NCBI GenBank assembly: GCA_022836615.1
Contig: MU405264.1
Span: 62,001 to 126,000 of the forward strand
DNA length: 64,000 nt
Direction: 5' to 3'
DNA from: Annulohypoxylon bovei var. microspora
Taxonomy: Eukaryota; Ascomycota; Sordariomycetes; Xylariales; Hypoxylaceae
The notes under the pieces are model-generated. The model was given only the letters and a program-made list of their open reading frames with translations. It was not told the origin of the DNA and ran no database searches. The translations under genes and the position numbers were made by a program. Numbering within the stretch: position 1 is the stretch's first letter; the number at the start of each line of letters is the position of its first letter. Below, piece by piece: positions 1-11,683 of the stretch.

Positions 1-3000
1 GCTCCTGGCAAAGATCAAACTATGTACCCGTTGCTGGGCGCCCGGATTTGAGAGATCGTTTTGTATCTTATTGAAAATCCGGGAATCAGTAGAGGTCACA
101 TCTCATTATACTGTCTCAGTATTCATTCCGTTTCTCCTCTGTTTAGCAAGGTATATGCTAGCCGCGATCGTGTCAGATTGGGCTCTCATCTACTTGTCGC
201 AGACAACAGCGATCCGCCAGGACCAATGAGGAGGCAAAGGCTATTAAGCTGACATATAGGTAAATATAAACCCCTGTCATATAGCCGCCACCTCAGCGGA
301 GGTACATGATGGTTTGACAGTTGGGAAGGACTAGCCTAGGCCTGTGAGGCATGCGACTCGGTTCATTTCCAAAATAGACATTCCTTTAAGTCTCGGTTCT
401 TATCACACTTTTACTGCACATCAAGCACGGGAATAAACCCGAGAAGCTGGAGAACGGGCTCTTCCCGACGCTACGGAGCGACTATCATGCAATGTTACGG
501 CTTCCTCCACACCATCTTGATATTAGCGGCAGGATGTGAACCAGTCGACGACGGTTTCATGAATTCCGCCGCCTGTACTAAGTCTTCCGATGGCCTTCCC
601 AGATCCTCAGCGGAGATCTCTCCTTGGCATGAACGGGATGCGATACCATTTGTTCCTATTACGAGAACCTGGAGACTTGGCTTTCGAGAGACCCTAGTCA
701 AGCTATTAGAGAATTAGGTAACCGTAGTCACAAATATACTGCTACACATATAACGGAACAGACCCAAACTTCGGTGATAAATAATTTGATGGGGTATATC
801 TCATGACTGATGCATAACACAGACTTGTGGTGTAGAGAATGCGTGGATAATGGATAATCGGCTAAAGTTCTAGACACTCAGCACGTTAGGTAGGGAAAGG
901 TAAACGCGGCCCCCATCACGATATTAGAACGAAAGCGAATCGAGAGTCCGTGGCAACCGGCCGATGTTATCATCGTCGTCACTTTGTTCGAAGCTGACGT
1001 CCCCTGCTTGGGGGTTTCTGTTGATTAATCCACAGAACAGCAAAACGACGGGCCGAGAGCGGACCACTTCACTTTGATAAGAGCACCTCTACCATGTTTC
1101 ATGCCCGGACTAGCCTGAGGATATATCGCCAAACACGTTAAAAATAAGCGTAGGGGAAGCTAGGCTAAGGACCTTACAGTAGCAGGCTCGTGTCAAATGA
1201 CCTCCATGACGTAGGTGATGGTATCGAAGCGGAAGCGTGAAGCGAGATAGACGCGGAAGGCAGCACACCTGGGGATGCGTGTAGTTAACATAGACTAATA
1301 GGTATCACACATCACACACATGGCTAAGCTTTACGGCTGAGGAGCCAAGATTCCGCTTACATGTCTTGGTATCCTGCGAAGAATTTCGAATTACGTACAT
1401 GAATCTCGCGTTTTGCAATTCTTGTTACTCTATCCGTGCACGGCGTTGATAGCTTCTGATCCTTCCTCTAACTCGAACCCTGACTCTGGGCTTTCCTTAC
1501 CCTGCTTACACCACCACCACCACCATCAGCAGCAGCACCACCCCCGCGGCGACCATCCATCAGCACCTAGTCGGGATAAAAAAGGCTGGGGTAAGCTCTG
1601 AGGGACGGGATAGGCTGCGCCGTCCAGCGATTATCTGCGGGGTTGGGCAATTGCGTGCATCCCATCCGTTCGCCAGTCCGCGCTCGAACTTCTATCGCGA
1701 TCCTGTCTCCCTCACGCCATTCGCGCATGCTCCCCAGAAATGGCGAAGCTTTGCCGGCCGGCGATGACGGTTGTCGTCGTCGAGCTTTCGTTCTTTTTTT
1801 CTCCTCAGAGCCGGCTAGCGGAGGGTGATCAGCGCGCCGTAACCCTGCAGCCCATTGGGCAATCCGAGAGAACGGTCGAGATGGTCTCCCATGCTACTGT
1901 GACGGGGCCTGCAAAACACAGCGCACCCGCACGCACGCGGGAGGGAAAGAAAGGGTCCGATCCAAGGTGGTCGAAGCTGTGATCTTTACCTAGAGCGATT
2001 AGCAACCCTCGACGAGGGCACTTGGGATTTCCCTATTCGAGGCACACAAAGCCGCCACACGCACCCACACGCAACAACACCTTACACAGCAACCTCCCTA
2101 GCTTCGAGCCAGGCGCGACACTAATGCGGCTGTCAAAGATGTGAAAGATGTGATCTAGCCAAGAGCTGCATGCGATATTGGCTGCCGTACCAGACAACAT
2201 GTGCCGCCGGGGATATGCCTTACGCGACGAACCAAACCTTGCTCGGCTGCTCCAAACAGACACGATTATCCTTACCAGTACCAAGAAAACCGAAGTTCTT
2301 GCCCTTGCCACTAGAAAATCTTAAAGTCAAATAGTATTAATGCCTACATACATACGTACTTGCATCCAATACCCATACATACCCGTGACAGAGGAGATCG
2401 AGCCGGTTAGACATAACCGAAATAGGAATGAGTAACCCTAAGTCCCTAGACTGCTTAAATCCTAGCCCTCTTTTTTTTAATCTCCGCCCTAGGGCACGCA
2501 CGGGACGGGCGCGAACGTCCTGGGCGTCTGGGTCGCACTCCTCCCGTATGGAGGACCCCTATCTGCCTTCGACGTTTGTTTAAACAACCCCCGCGTCTTC
2601 GCCGGCGGAGAGCCAGGCCAGGCCTCGGTTTCCCCCCCCATGATACGAGACCCTATCGCCTACAGTGGAATGAGTCGTGCGTCTCGGCGTGCGAGGTAGG
2701 CCTGGCTGGAACCGCCTCTGCCCAGCGCCCCTGAACGTGCCCCCGGAGGGTCTTCCGAGGGACCGTGTAACGATAATACCGGAAGTAACGGACCTCCTGC
2801 AAGAACCCCCCCTGCACGCTTCAGTATGCCAATTTTTTCTGTGTGTACGGTTTTCCCCCCCTTCCCCTCTCTTCCCCTTTCGCCTCTTGCTGACGTGAGT
2901 TCGCCAGTAGCCTTTAGGACCAAAACCCTGTGCTGTCATCCGCACTTCCTCACCAACAATCTTACGGCGGCGCGCGCAATCGTCTGACGACGAGCGGGTG

Positions 3001-4797
3001 TCCTGGGGAAAAGGGGAAAAACGGACGTGGCAAAACAAGGCACGGGTCCGAAGGGGAAGGCTGGCGTGGAACCTCATAATTGCCTATTGCCTTCTTACCT
3101 ATTGCCTGCCTACCTACCTGCTTCCTGCCACAATCCACCCCACGAGGGAGATCGATCGGCGCAGTAATCGTGATGCAATCATTGCTGAGATGAGACATGC
3201 CAATGCGCGGGTAGGGCGCGACTCTACTCCCACTGGCCTCCTCCCTGCTTCTTTTATTCTCTTTCGTGATCGTTGAACCACCCACCACCGATCACAATCA
3301 CGCACATGCGCATCCCATTTTTACTTGGCTCGCCATCCCGGCGCCGCCTCTTCTCAACGGGCATGGCTTTGGCCGGCCGTCGTGCTTCCCAAGTCGCGCG
3401 CCAGCGAGTAACACTAACTTTAACCTTACCTGGGTTACCCAGGTTAGACAGAGACACACGGGAAGAAAGTTTCCCCCCCCCGCGCGCCCGCGCGCGTGGG
3501 AAACACACACGCTGTCTTGGTCCGAGGCTGGGCCAAGCCTCTCTAGTTACACGGGCGCTGCCGTCTGACAAGATTTAGCGCCGCATCTCGCGCGGGAGCC
3601 ACGTTAATACGTGCCCAGAAATCCGAGGGTCGCGCGAGCTGAAGGGCCAAGAAGTTTTAGTTGGGCAGCCTGGTCTCCCCCCCAGGAACCTTGAAGGATG
3701 CTGGAGAAGGGTAGCGGTTTTTTGGGCTCACACCACACCACGGCCGCCCACGGGTCGGAAACGGGGTTTGGGGGAGTTGGCAGGTAGGAGGGCTCGGCTG
3801 AGTCTAGATCTGGCATGTGTCTCGGATTCGGTGCTTCGCCAAGCAGAGGCGGTATGTAAGTAAGGGTAGATCGATTGCCGCATGCACTGACCGACTGGTG
3901 TTTTCTAGAAGGGTCGTACGCGTAGGGTATACGATACTATACTACGGCCATACTACATATCCTATAGACGTACGGATTCATGGATGTATGGATTATAGAC
4001 GTACGTATGGTACTATGCTCGGCATATGCTGCTTGCTCGCGTCCTTAGGCGAGAGGTGAGGTTTGATTCCGGGCCAGCCTGAAACGCAGAAGTCTTGGTT
4101 CCGAAAAGCAAGAGGTGAGGAAAGCATGCAACAATCAGGCCAAGCAGGCGGATTTCATCTTTTGTAAGCCGGCGTCATGTCTGAATAATTCAACGCGAAT
4201 ATCGCTCTGCCAAGCCGATTAGCGTATCTCTTCCCGAGACCTTTTGACGATGCTTAATTGTAGGATGATATATCGTGGGGTTTGCTTGTCTCGATTAGGT
4301 TTGTTGTGCTGAGGTTCTTCAATTTCTTCGACTATCTCGACGATGTTTTGTTAAGATTCACTTTGCCACCAACTTGTGACTTGGAACTTAGAAGTAACTA
4401 ACTAAAATTACCAAGTAACATTAAAAACCAAGTGACATCCAAATATAGAAAAACTATAACTAAAGTTAATTAAGTTAGTGCATGTATGTAAGTATTAGAT
4501 ACTAAATACAACCTCGGTAGTTCAATGAGGTCCAAGCTCCATTTCAGTTGAGTCTAAAGAGTCTAAAAAGTCTAAGCTTTGCGGCTTCGGCTTAGCATCA
4601 AGTTGTCTCAATCCACAAATCTTACCGTCTTACCATCTTACCATCAACACCATCACTTTCATTAGGGCACTTTTATCATCCAACCATTAAACACACACAT
4701 CGAACGTTTATACAAAGTCGGGTCTCACCAGCAAAAGCCCCTGCAACCGTAATCATCGTCAGGTGCTAAAAAAAGGCCGTAAGAAGCCACGCCGGCA
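1..4797. other. Gene-poor left flank
   Basis: No gene could be supported here. The open frames are short and resemble no family I know. Visible structure includes a CAC/CAG microsatellite at 1509-1545, a pyrimidine-rich tract near 2840-2895, a C-run running into alternating CG at about 3473-3500, and a perfect inverted repeat at 3428-3444 (ACCTGGG, spacer TTA, CCCAGGT). The piece at about 396-539 reads like protein on the + strand and may be a decayed gene; it is listed as an observation only. The 300 bases before 4798 presumably hold the promoter of the next gene. Confidence 0.6.
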
Positions 4798-6137
4798 ATG
4801 GCTTCCTCTGACAAGCCGGCAAAGTGCGCCACCGATCCTCTTCGTCGTGCCATCGTAAGACCGTAAGACCCGCGTAGAGCTAACCGCGACCCTTGATAGG
4901 CCGGTGCACATCCTGTTCGTTGGCGCCGGCGCCGTAGGCTGCTTCTATGCGTCCCGGCTACATCATGTAGGACCCGAACCACCACCACCACTCCCCTCCA
5001 CGAGTTCCTGGCAGGAGAACGCGCGCTGATCGTCCTGGTTCGCGCCGCGCGGCGGTGGGGATCGTACAAAATTAGCCCTCGCAGAATATTTACACTTCGC
5101 TCATAGCGCGCTCGAATTACAAGGCCATCGCCGCCGCCGGTGCTGTAGAGCTGCAGACCCATTCCTTCGGCAACTATACCTTCACGCCTTATGCCGTGTT
5201 CCCCAACATCGACGCCGCCGTCCCAAGCGCCTCGTCATCAAGCCCTGGTACTAGCGCTGGTACCGGGAAACCCCCGCCGAGCGATGGGTGGGACTATATC
5301 ATAATCACGACGAAGGCCCTACCCGATCGGACCGATGATGCAGCGATGGTAGCACCGCTAGTCAGCGAGAAGTCGTGTCTGGTGCTGATACAAAACGGTG
5401 TTGGGGTCGAAGAGCCGTACCGTAAGCGATTCCCCAACAACCCGATCGTGAGCGCCGTCACCGTCATCAGCGCGGAGCAGATCCGGAACGGGGTCATCCG
5501 GCAGAACAGGTGGACGCGGATCAGCCTGGGCCCGTACGGCCACGGGCTCGGCGCGCCTACCTCTCCTTCCACCTCTAGCACCAGCTCTAGTCCCGCGGAC
5601 TCGCAGCCCAGCGAGGTAGCGCGCCTCAGCCACGAGCGCATGCAGTCGCTCGCGCACTGGTGGACGGCGCTCGGCGGCATCCGCGACGCGGAGGCGCACT
5701 CGGAGCTCGAGCTGCAGACGATCCGCTGGCACAAGCTGTGCATCAACGCGGCCTTCAACCCGACCGCCGTGCTGTCGGGCGGCCGCGGCAACGCCGACCA
5801 GCTCACCGACCCGGAGCTGCGCGAGCACGCCCTCGGCATCATGCGCGAGATCTGCGACGCCGCCCCCCGCGTCCTGGGCGCGCCGTTCCCGGACTCCCTC
5901 GCGAGCCCCGAGAAGATCGTCCGTAGCACGGAGCGCAACGCCGGCGCTAGGCCCAGCATGCTGCTCGATTGGGAGGCCGGCCGCCCCTTGGAGATCGAGG
6001 TTATTCTGGGAAATCCGGTTAGGATTGCGAGGGCGAAGGGCGTGGAGATGCCGCGCCTGCAGAGCTTGTATGCGCTGCTGAGGAGTATGCAGAGCACGCG
6101 AGAGGAGAGGAGGGAGCAGGGTAAGGGGAAGTTATAG
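4798..6137 (+). CDS. Ketopantoate reductase family protein (ApbA/PanE)
   Basis: Family members reduce 2-dehydropantoate to pantoate with NADPH, a step toward pantothenate and CoA; fungi carry several paralogues whose substrates are often unproven. My model is exons 4798-4862, 4900-4966 and 5076-6137, giving 397 aa. Residues 26-40 form the Rossmann start, with GAGAVG at 30-35. After the second splice the frame resumes as PSQNIYTSLIARSNY, the conserved second strand. Further family marks are TTKA near Lys124, QNGVG near 150, WHKLCINAAFNP with the likely catalytic Lys264, and LEIEVI with the likely catalytic Glu350. A Ser/Thr-rich insert at about 203-220 looks variable. The first intron is only 37 bp, so the start is the weakest part; exon 3 is secure. 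GC at third positions peaks at 5640-5930. The gene converges on the HIT gene downstream. Confidence 0.85.
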
Positions 6138-6509
6138 GATGGGTTGCTGAGGTAGGGGGTGGATGTAGTTGCACAAGAAGGCATTTGTAGGAGTGAACAT
6201 AAGTATGGTACGTGAGGCTCATTGAATATATGATACTAGATTGATTAATTACCACCGGTCGTCATGTATTCGCATAGGGGGTTAGGAATGTTCTATGTCC
6301 GAGAATGACGGTCGAAACATTCAGGGGTTAAGCGCTAACTTGCACGGAGCTATGCTAGTAAGTTTTACCCCTTTTCCCTAAGTAATTATCACGAATATAT
6401 ATACTTGGCATTGTTACAGATACTAGAGCTTGAGTTACCTACCCAAGTAGGGTCAATTTATTAACTAAAGGGCAACTAAGGTGATCAATTAATCTCTACA
6501 ACAACTTAT
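6138..6509. other. Convergent 3' spacer
   Basis: AT-rich spacer between two converging genes (ketopantoate reductase family and HIT protein). It presumably holds both 3' untranslated regions. I see no gene or repeat in it. Confidence 0.6.
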
Positions 6510-7223
6510 CTAAACTTCGGGTCGGCTCAGGATATAGTCGCGGACTTCGAGAGCGTCTTTAGTCTTATCGTCGTGGACGAAGGTACTATGCTGGCGGCAC
6601 CAGGGAGGCGTGGCAATGATATGCATGTGTAGATGACCTACGCTGTGATCGGGCCACAAGTGCAGACCGAAAGTGAAGTCATCCACGGTCAGGTCATCGA
6701 TCATGCGCTCCAGGGCCTGGCAATGGACCATCGCGATCTTATACGCGTCCGCGTCCTTATCCGCGTTGTCGATGGCCTTCTTCTGGTGCAGCAGGACCTT
6801 TCTACGGAAATCCGGCGAGGTCCAGCTCGACCGGAAGCAGGCTATCATCTCATCGATGAGGTACACGTTGCTACGGTCTAGAGATACCCCGTTGAATATG
6901 TTCTCCTTGGGGATCCCGAGGATGTGGATCATCGACATGCCGGCCCGGCCCGGGCTGTCCCGGTACTGCGCTACGTCGAAGGAGGAGTGGTTGCCGATCA
7001 GGTGTGCGTTCTTACTAGACGCGAGGACGTCCCCGGTCCATTGCGTGAACGGCGTTTTAGCCTTGATCCACTTGGGGGCTTCCGAGTACACGTGGTTAGG
7101 AGTCCTGTTGAGGTACGCGGCGACGTCTACTTTAGCCGCGGCCTGGGTATGGAAGAGTTCATACTGCTCCGCGATCTTCTCGGACTTGCCTGCGAAATAA
7201 CGGTTTACGGTAGTGGTTTCCAT
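6510..7223 (-). CDS. HIT-domain (histidine triad) protein
   Basis: Intronless frame of 237 aa starting at the ATG complement at 7221-7223. HIT proteins are nucleotide hydrolases or transferases that use a histidine triad HxHxHxx to attack phosphoanhydride or phosphoramidate bonds. The motif is present near the C-terminus as H197-L-H199-M-H201-I-I, preceded by LHLWPDHSVG, so the middle catalytic His199 is intact. At 237 aa the protein is longer than a minimal HINT or FHIT unit (about 120-150 aa). The first about 90 residues form an extension I cannot assign. No signal peptide or membrane segment is visible, so a cytosolic or nuclear enzyme is likely. The exact substrate cannot be told from sequence. 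It faces the ketopantoate-reductase-family gene tail to tail, 372 bp apart. Confidence 0.85.
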   Translation of the reverse strand: METTTVNRYFAGKSEKIAEQYELFHTQAAAKVDVAAYLNRTPNHVYSEAPKWIKAKTPFTQWTGDVLASSKNAHLIGNHSSFDVAQYRDSPGRAGMSMIHILGIPKENIFNGVSLDRSNVYLIDEMIACFRSSWTSPDFRRKVLLHQKKAIDNADKDADAYKIAMVHCQALERMIDDLTVDDFTFGLHLWPDHSVGHLHMHIIATPPWCRQHSTFVHDDKTKDALEVRDYILSRPEV

Positions 7224-9056
7224 GGTTTAGGTATTTTCTTGTATAATCTATTGCTGATGCTGCCATCCATTCCTCCAACCCAGCCATTTCGAACTCGACT
7301 CTAAATACATCGTGTAGTTCTTTCTTCCTTCCTGTGCTTAGTTTCAGGGAAGCTATCTCGCTTTGTTCTCGTGGAGAGCAAAGACCCTGATGATGCCCGG
7401 AGAGACAAAGCGGGTAGGTGCTTCTTGTCATATTTCCACCCTGCGCCGCGGTTTACTGAAAGATACCTGAGATACTATCACATTGAATTATCTAAGCCGT
7501 AAGGCTATGCTAGTTCTTTGAGGTATGAAGGGGAGAAAGAGCTGTATGAAGAACATTGCACCTACAATGCATTGTGGGGCAGATTTGCTTTAGGGAGGAA
7601 GAAGGCTTGGGATTACAATGCGTCGATTCTTTCACGTCTTTTCGGAAACAATGCTTGGGGACTTATTCATGTTATTACACTATGATACCGGAATTGTCTC
7701 CCTTGCCTACTTTCTCTAATCGAGAGAAGGTCACAACTTTTTATGTCTAAGTACCTACCTACCTAGGTATCTACCCAACAGGAGCGAGAATCTAAGAGGA
7801 TCAACAGAATCATATTGTAGTTATGATATACCGTTTTAATTCTAGAATACTTTTCATAATTATACTCAGTATAGTTATGTTACCATAGTTGATCCTTCAA
7901 AATCGATATATCAGGTTAGTCTTCGCTATGCTGAGAATGGGATGTTCATATGAACAAAGAGTAGGTACTTGAGAGCTAATGTATATTACTAACACTTTAT
8001 TAGAAATTCAAGGTTAAATATTAATATTTAGGTACATGCAGAAAATCGAACTCCCCAAACGCCTGAGGTTGATATCTTCGATATTATCAGCTTTAGAACT
8101 TTTAACCCTGGCTCTGACCCCAATTTCCCCCAACTGAATTGAACAGCATGTTAAACGTAAATCTTACAACGACGAATTGATCATAGGTAGTTCGATCTTA
8201 ATTTTTAAATATAAGCCGCCATAGGGATACTCAACGATAGCATACTAGGTAGGTTTGGTGCTTAGGTACTTAAAAATCAAATAGGAGCAACCTTGGAAGC
8301 TCTAGTTAGGGCAAGATGCTCAAAGTTAAGCTTTTCCCCCGGAAAACTACCCATGTCATCTCCACGCTAAGAAAACATGGGGACGCTATGATATAATTTG
8401 GAGCAAGGCACTTAGTGGGGATCGGCATAGGTTCGATTTTATTAGCGTTGCTGGTATTGGTCGGTGTATCTCGGTCTCTTTATTCTCGAATGGCCTTTTA
8501 TTCGTGTTACCCCGTGGGCCTCAATGAGAACTATCGTTAAACAGGCAAGGCCGCGTATGTTATACTCCATATACTTGAGAATTCGGCAATAAGTTACCTA
8601 TTCGCGGTATGTTCATGCCGAAGGAGTTATTCAATAACGCAACCGATTCGTCAATTCGGGTCAGAGGGGTGTCCATTGGGGGTCGATTAGATTGTTCTTC
8701 TCCAATTCCCCATCCTCACCCAGGCGGGATAGTTACCTGGGTACCGGTACCTATTCACACAAGCTGATACCTAATAGTGAAGTGGAAATGATAAATGACT
8801 AAAAGCCACGGCCATTTTACATAACTCTTATTCAAAACCGCTACTCTCTAGTGTCAACGTTTCTATCTAACTTTGTTTCTTCTCTTTCTTCCTTGGCATA
8901 TAACGGGCGCACCACCATAACCTTCAACCACGCGACGGTCGTTTCAACGGTTTTGACGCTTTGTATTTATTTGATTCGGGACCCAGATCTTTATTTATAT
9001 GTAATTGTATATCGGATATTGGTTCAAGTCGATCGGTCCAGATCAACTGTCGCATA
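7224..9056. other. Divergent promoter region, no gene seen
   Basis: This spacer lies between the divergently transcribed HIT gene and MFS transporter. It is AT-rich, especially 7800-8300. It has ACCT-type runs at about 7747-7765 and 8248-8258 and a 12-bp perfect palindrome GGTACCGGTACC at 8740-8751. No open frame here looks like a known protein. Confidence 0.55.
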
Positions 9057-11326
9057 ATGGATATTTCCAAAGAGGACATGGAGCCCTCGCAAGAGAGGCA
9101 TGAAGGCACACTCGCCAGTGTCGACGAAAAGTCTTTAGGATTTGAAAATGTCATCTACATCGACCCCGTCATCGAAAAGCGAGTTATAAGGAAAATAGAT
9201 CGAGCTGTGATTCCCTTGGTCATGGCACTTTGTGAGTATTCTATTCCGCCCAACATTTCGTATAGCCTCGTTACTTACCTTGATATTCTCAACCATTAGA
9301 TCTAGTCGCTTTCTTAGACCGTTCGAACATTGGAAATGCCGAAACTGCCGGAATGTATGTGCTTCCAGATGCGACTAGTTCTACTTTCCTTCAACGCTAT
9401 GGCCTATAGTGAACGTCCTGTCAAAAGTGAACGGCGCCCGCTAAACAGGTCTTCCGAGTCATAGCGCTACTTGTCAGAAAATAAGCTCTAGAAGAATGGT
9501 GCTAACAACCCCCGCAGGAGCAAGGACCTTGGATTCGACGATGCTCATTATCAGGTTTGTTAATACATAGGTATGTTCTACTATAAGGCACATTATACTA
9601 ATATTATAGCGATGTAGTGGTTATTGACAATTTTCTATATACCATACAGTAAGTTTATACTTTACCTACCTGACCTTGAACTTTAGTCTATACTATACAA
9701 CTCAGCAATGATTAACTCTTTCTTATAGTTGTCTTTGAATGGGCTGCATTAATGTGGAAAGTTGTACCTCCGTAAGTTCTCCTTGGCAAATAACTAGTTG
9801 AGCTTCAACTAACAACCATTTATAGTCACAGTATGTAATATTTTAACTATTTCAATTGCTTAATACCCCAGAAGTATACTACGCATTAGTCTACTTGGCG
9901 AAATATTTACTCATGAGACGGATTCCATGCTTTCAACTTATAGAAGTACCACTTCATATACACTACTAACTGACGCACCTTAGTCTGGGCATGCTGCTGT
10001 GTACTCGTATGGTAAGTTATCTCATCAAAACATATCTACCTACACACCGAAACTCATAAGTTCTCAGGGGTTTGGCTTCGACCCTCCAGGCCGCCGCCTT
10101 TAACTGGCAAGGTCTGATGGTCTGCCGGTTCTTCCTCGCCACGGCCGAAGCTGGCTATGGACCCGGCGTCCCGTACCTGCTTTCCTTCTTCTACAAGCGG
10201 CACGAGCTAGGTTTCAGATGCGGTATCTTCCTGTCCGCCGCTCCTCTCGCCACCACATTCGCGGGAGCGCTGGCCTACGGGATAACTTCAGGCCACCCAA
10301 GTTTACCTAATTGGAGAGTGCTGTTTCTCGTCGAAGGGCTCCCTTCGGTTATCTTAGCCGCGCTCGCCTACTGGCGCCTGCCGGACTCTGCGGACACGGC
10401 GAGCTTCTTGAACGAAGAGGAGAAAAAGGTTGCTAAGCTACGAGCTATCCAACAGACGGGAAGCGAGGGAACGGAGCGTATAGGACATATTAATTTTAAG
10501 GATGTCTTCATGTCGCTTTTGGATATCAAGACTTGGATTCCGCCTTTAAGTAAGTACACTGATACACCCGTTCCTACACTTAACCCCTTTCCGCTGTACT
10601 TTCCGATGCGATGGTGACTAACTTGAATCTCCCGCAGTGTACTTCAGTTGCAACGGTTTGTGCTATACCTCCCGTATTCCTACTAATTCGAACTGACCAT
10701 CGAAAATAGTCTCATTCAGCAGTTTACCCGTCTTCCTACCCACCATCCTCCAAAACATGGGGTTCACCGCCATCAACGCCCAAGGCCTCAGCGCCCCTCC
10801 CTACTTCCTCTCGTTCATCGTGTGTATCGTGTCGACCTGGATCGCGGACAAGACGCGGCAGCGCGGGTACATGATCATCGGGCTGTCGCTCGTGGCCGGC
10901 GTGGGCTACATCCTGCTGCTGACCTGCAAGAGCGTGGCCGTGCGCTACTTCGGCGTGTTCCTCGCCGCCGCCGGCGTCTTCCCCGCCATCTCCAACATCC
11001 TGCCCTGGACCATCAACAACCAGGGCAGCGACTCCAAGCGCGGCGCCGGAATCGCGCTCCTCAATATCGTCGGCCAGTGCGGCCCGCTGCTCGGCACCCG
11101 CGTGTTCCCGACTAAGGACGCGCCGTACTTCCACATGGGCATGGGGCTGTGCGCCGGGTTTATGTTCTTCAATGCCCTGCTGGCGCTCATCTTGCGCACG
11201 TATCTGAGCTGGGAGAATAGGCGCTTCGAGAGGGCGGATGAGGCCGCGCGGCAGGCGGGGATCGACCCTAAGTCGGGTGCGGTTGCGTCGGAGAACGAGG
11301 GGTACGGGTTCAGGAACTTCTTGTAG
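9057..11326 (+). CDS. MFS transporter, Dal5-like anion:cation symporter family
   Basis: Ten-exon gene, 496 aa: 9057-9231, 9300-9354, 9518-9554, 9618-9648, 9729-9771, 9826-9830, 9984-10011, 10068-10549, 10638-10655, 10710-11326. All phases close. The spliced N-terminal half reads YLVAFLDRSNIGNAETAGM, then WLLTIFYIPYIVFEWAAL and VVPPHIW, the hallmark order of fungal allantoate/nicotinate/tartrate-type (ACS family) carriers. Next come RFFLATAEAGYGPG (TM4 region), a cytoplasmic loop around the HINFKDVF segment, and the C-terminal six-helix half. Twelve plasma-membrane segments are expected. The substrate is unknown: probably a small organic anion or vitamin. Exon 6 is only 5 nt; dropping it breaks the frame and removes the conserved PPH. 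Third-position GC rises sharply at about 10810-11170. The gene converges on a 2-oxoglutarate oxygenase, so a shared substrate is possible but unproven. Confidence 0.9.
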
Positions 11327-11683
11327 TGAGAGTAAGGGTCGTGCTGGGTGTTATAAAAGCGTTTATCACTTTGATCTAGTTGTAAGTTTCTAGGAGCTTA
11401 TTAAGACTGTACTAGTAGCTATCTTTAGCTAGATAGTTACATATGGGGATAGGTGGATGGCTAGAGAATCAAGACATTCGTTCTCGCCAATATCAATCAG
11501 CCAGTCTCATTTGAGGGTTGGAAAGTTAGGGTTCGTAAAACTTGATGGTGGAAGCTTCGTGAACTGGATTGTAAAAAGAGCGTGCCACAGTTTTGTCAAG
11601 TAACTCGTAACACGATTTATACAGCCGTAGCACATTCCATCTCCCATCTCCTATCCAAACCCACGCACCGCCTTCCCCCTTCC
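11327..11683. other. Convergent 3' spacer
   Basis: Spacer between the stops of the MFS transporter and the 2-oxoglutarate oxygenase. It presumably holds both transcript tails. No gene is visible. Confidence 0.6.

Noticed and set aside
5294..6184. 296-codon minus-strand frame
   Set aside because: Antisense shadow of the ketopantoate-reductase-family gene; the sense frame carries the conserved motifs.
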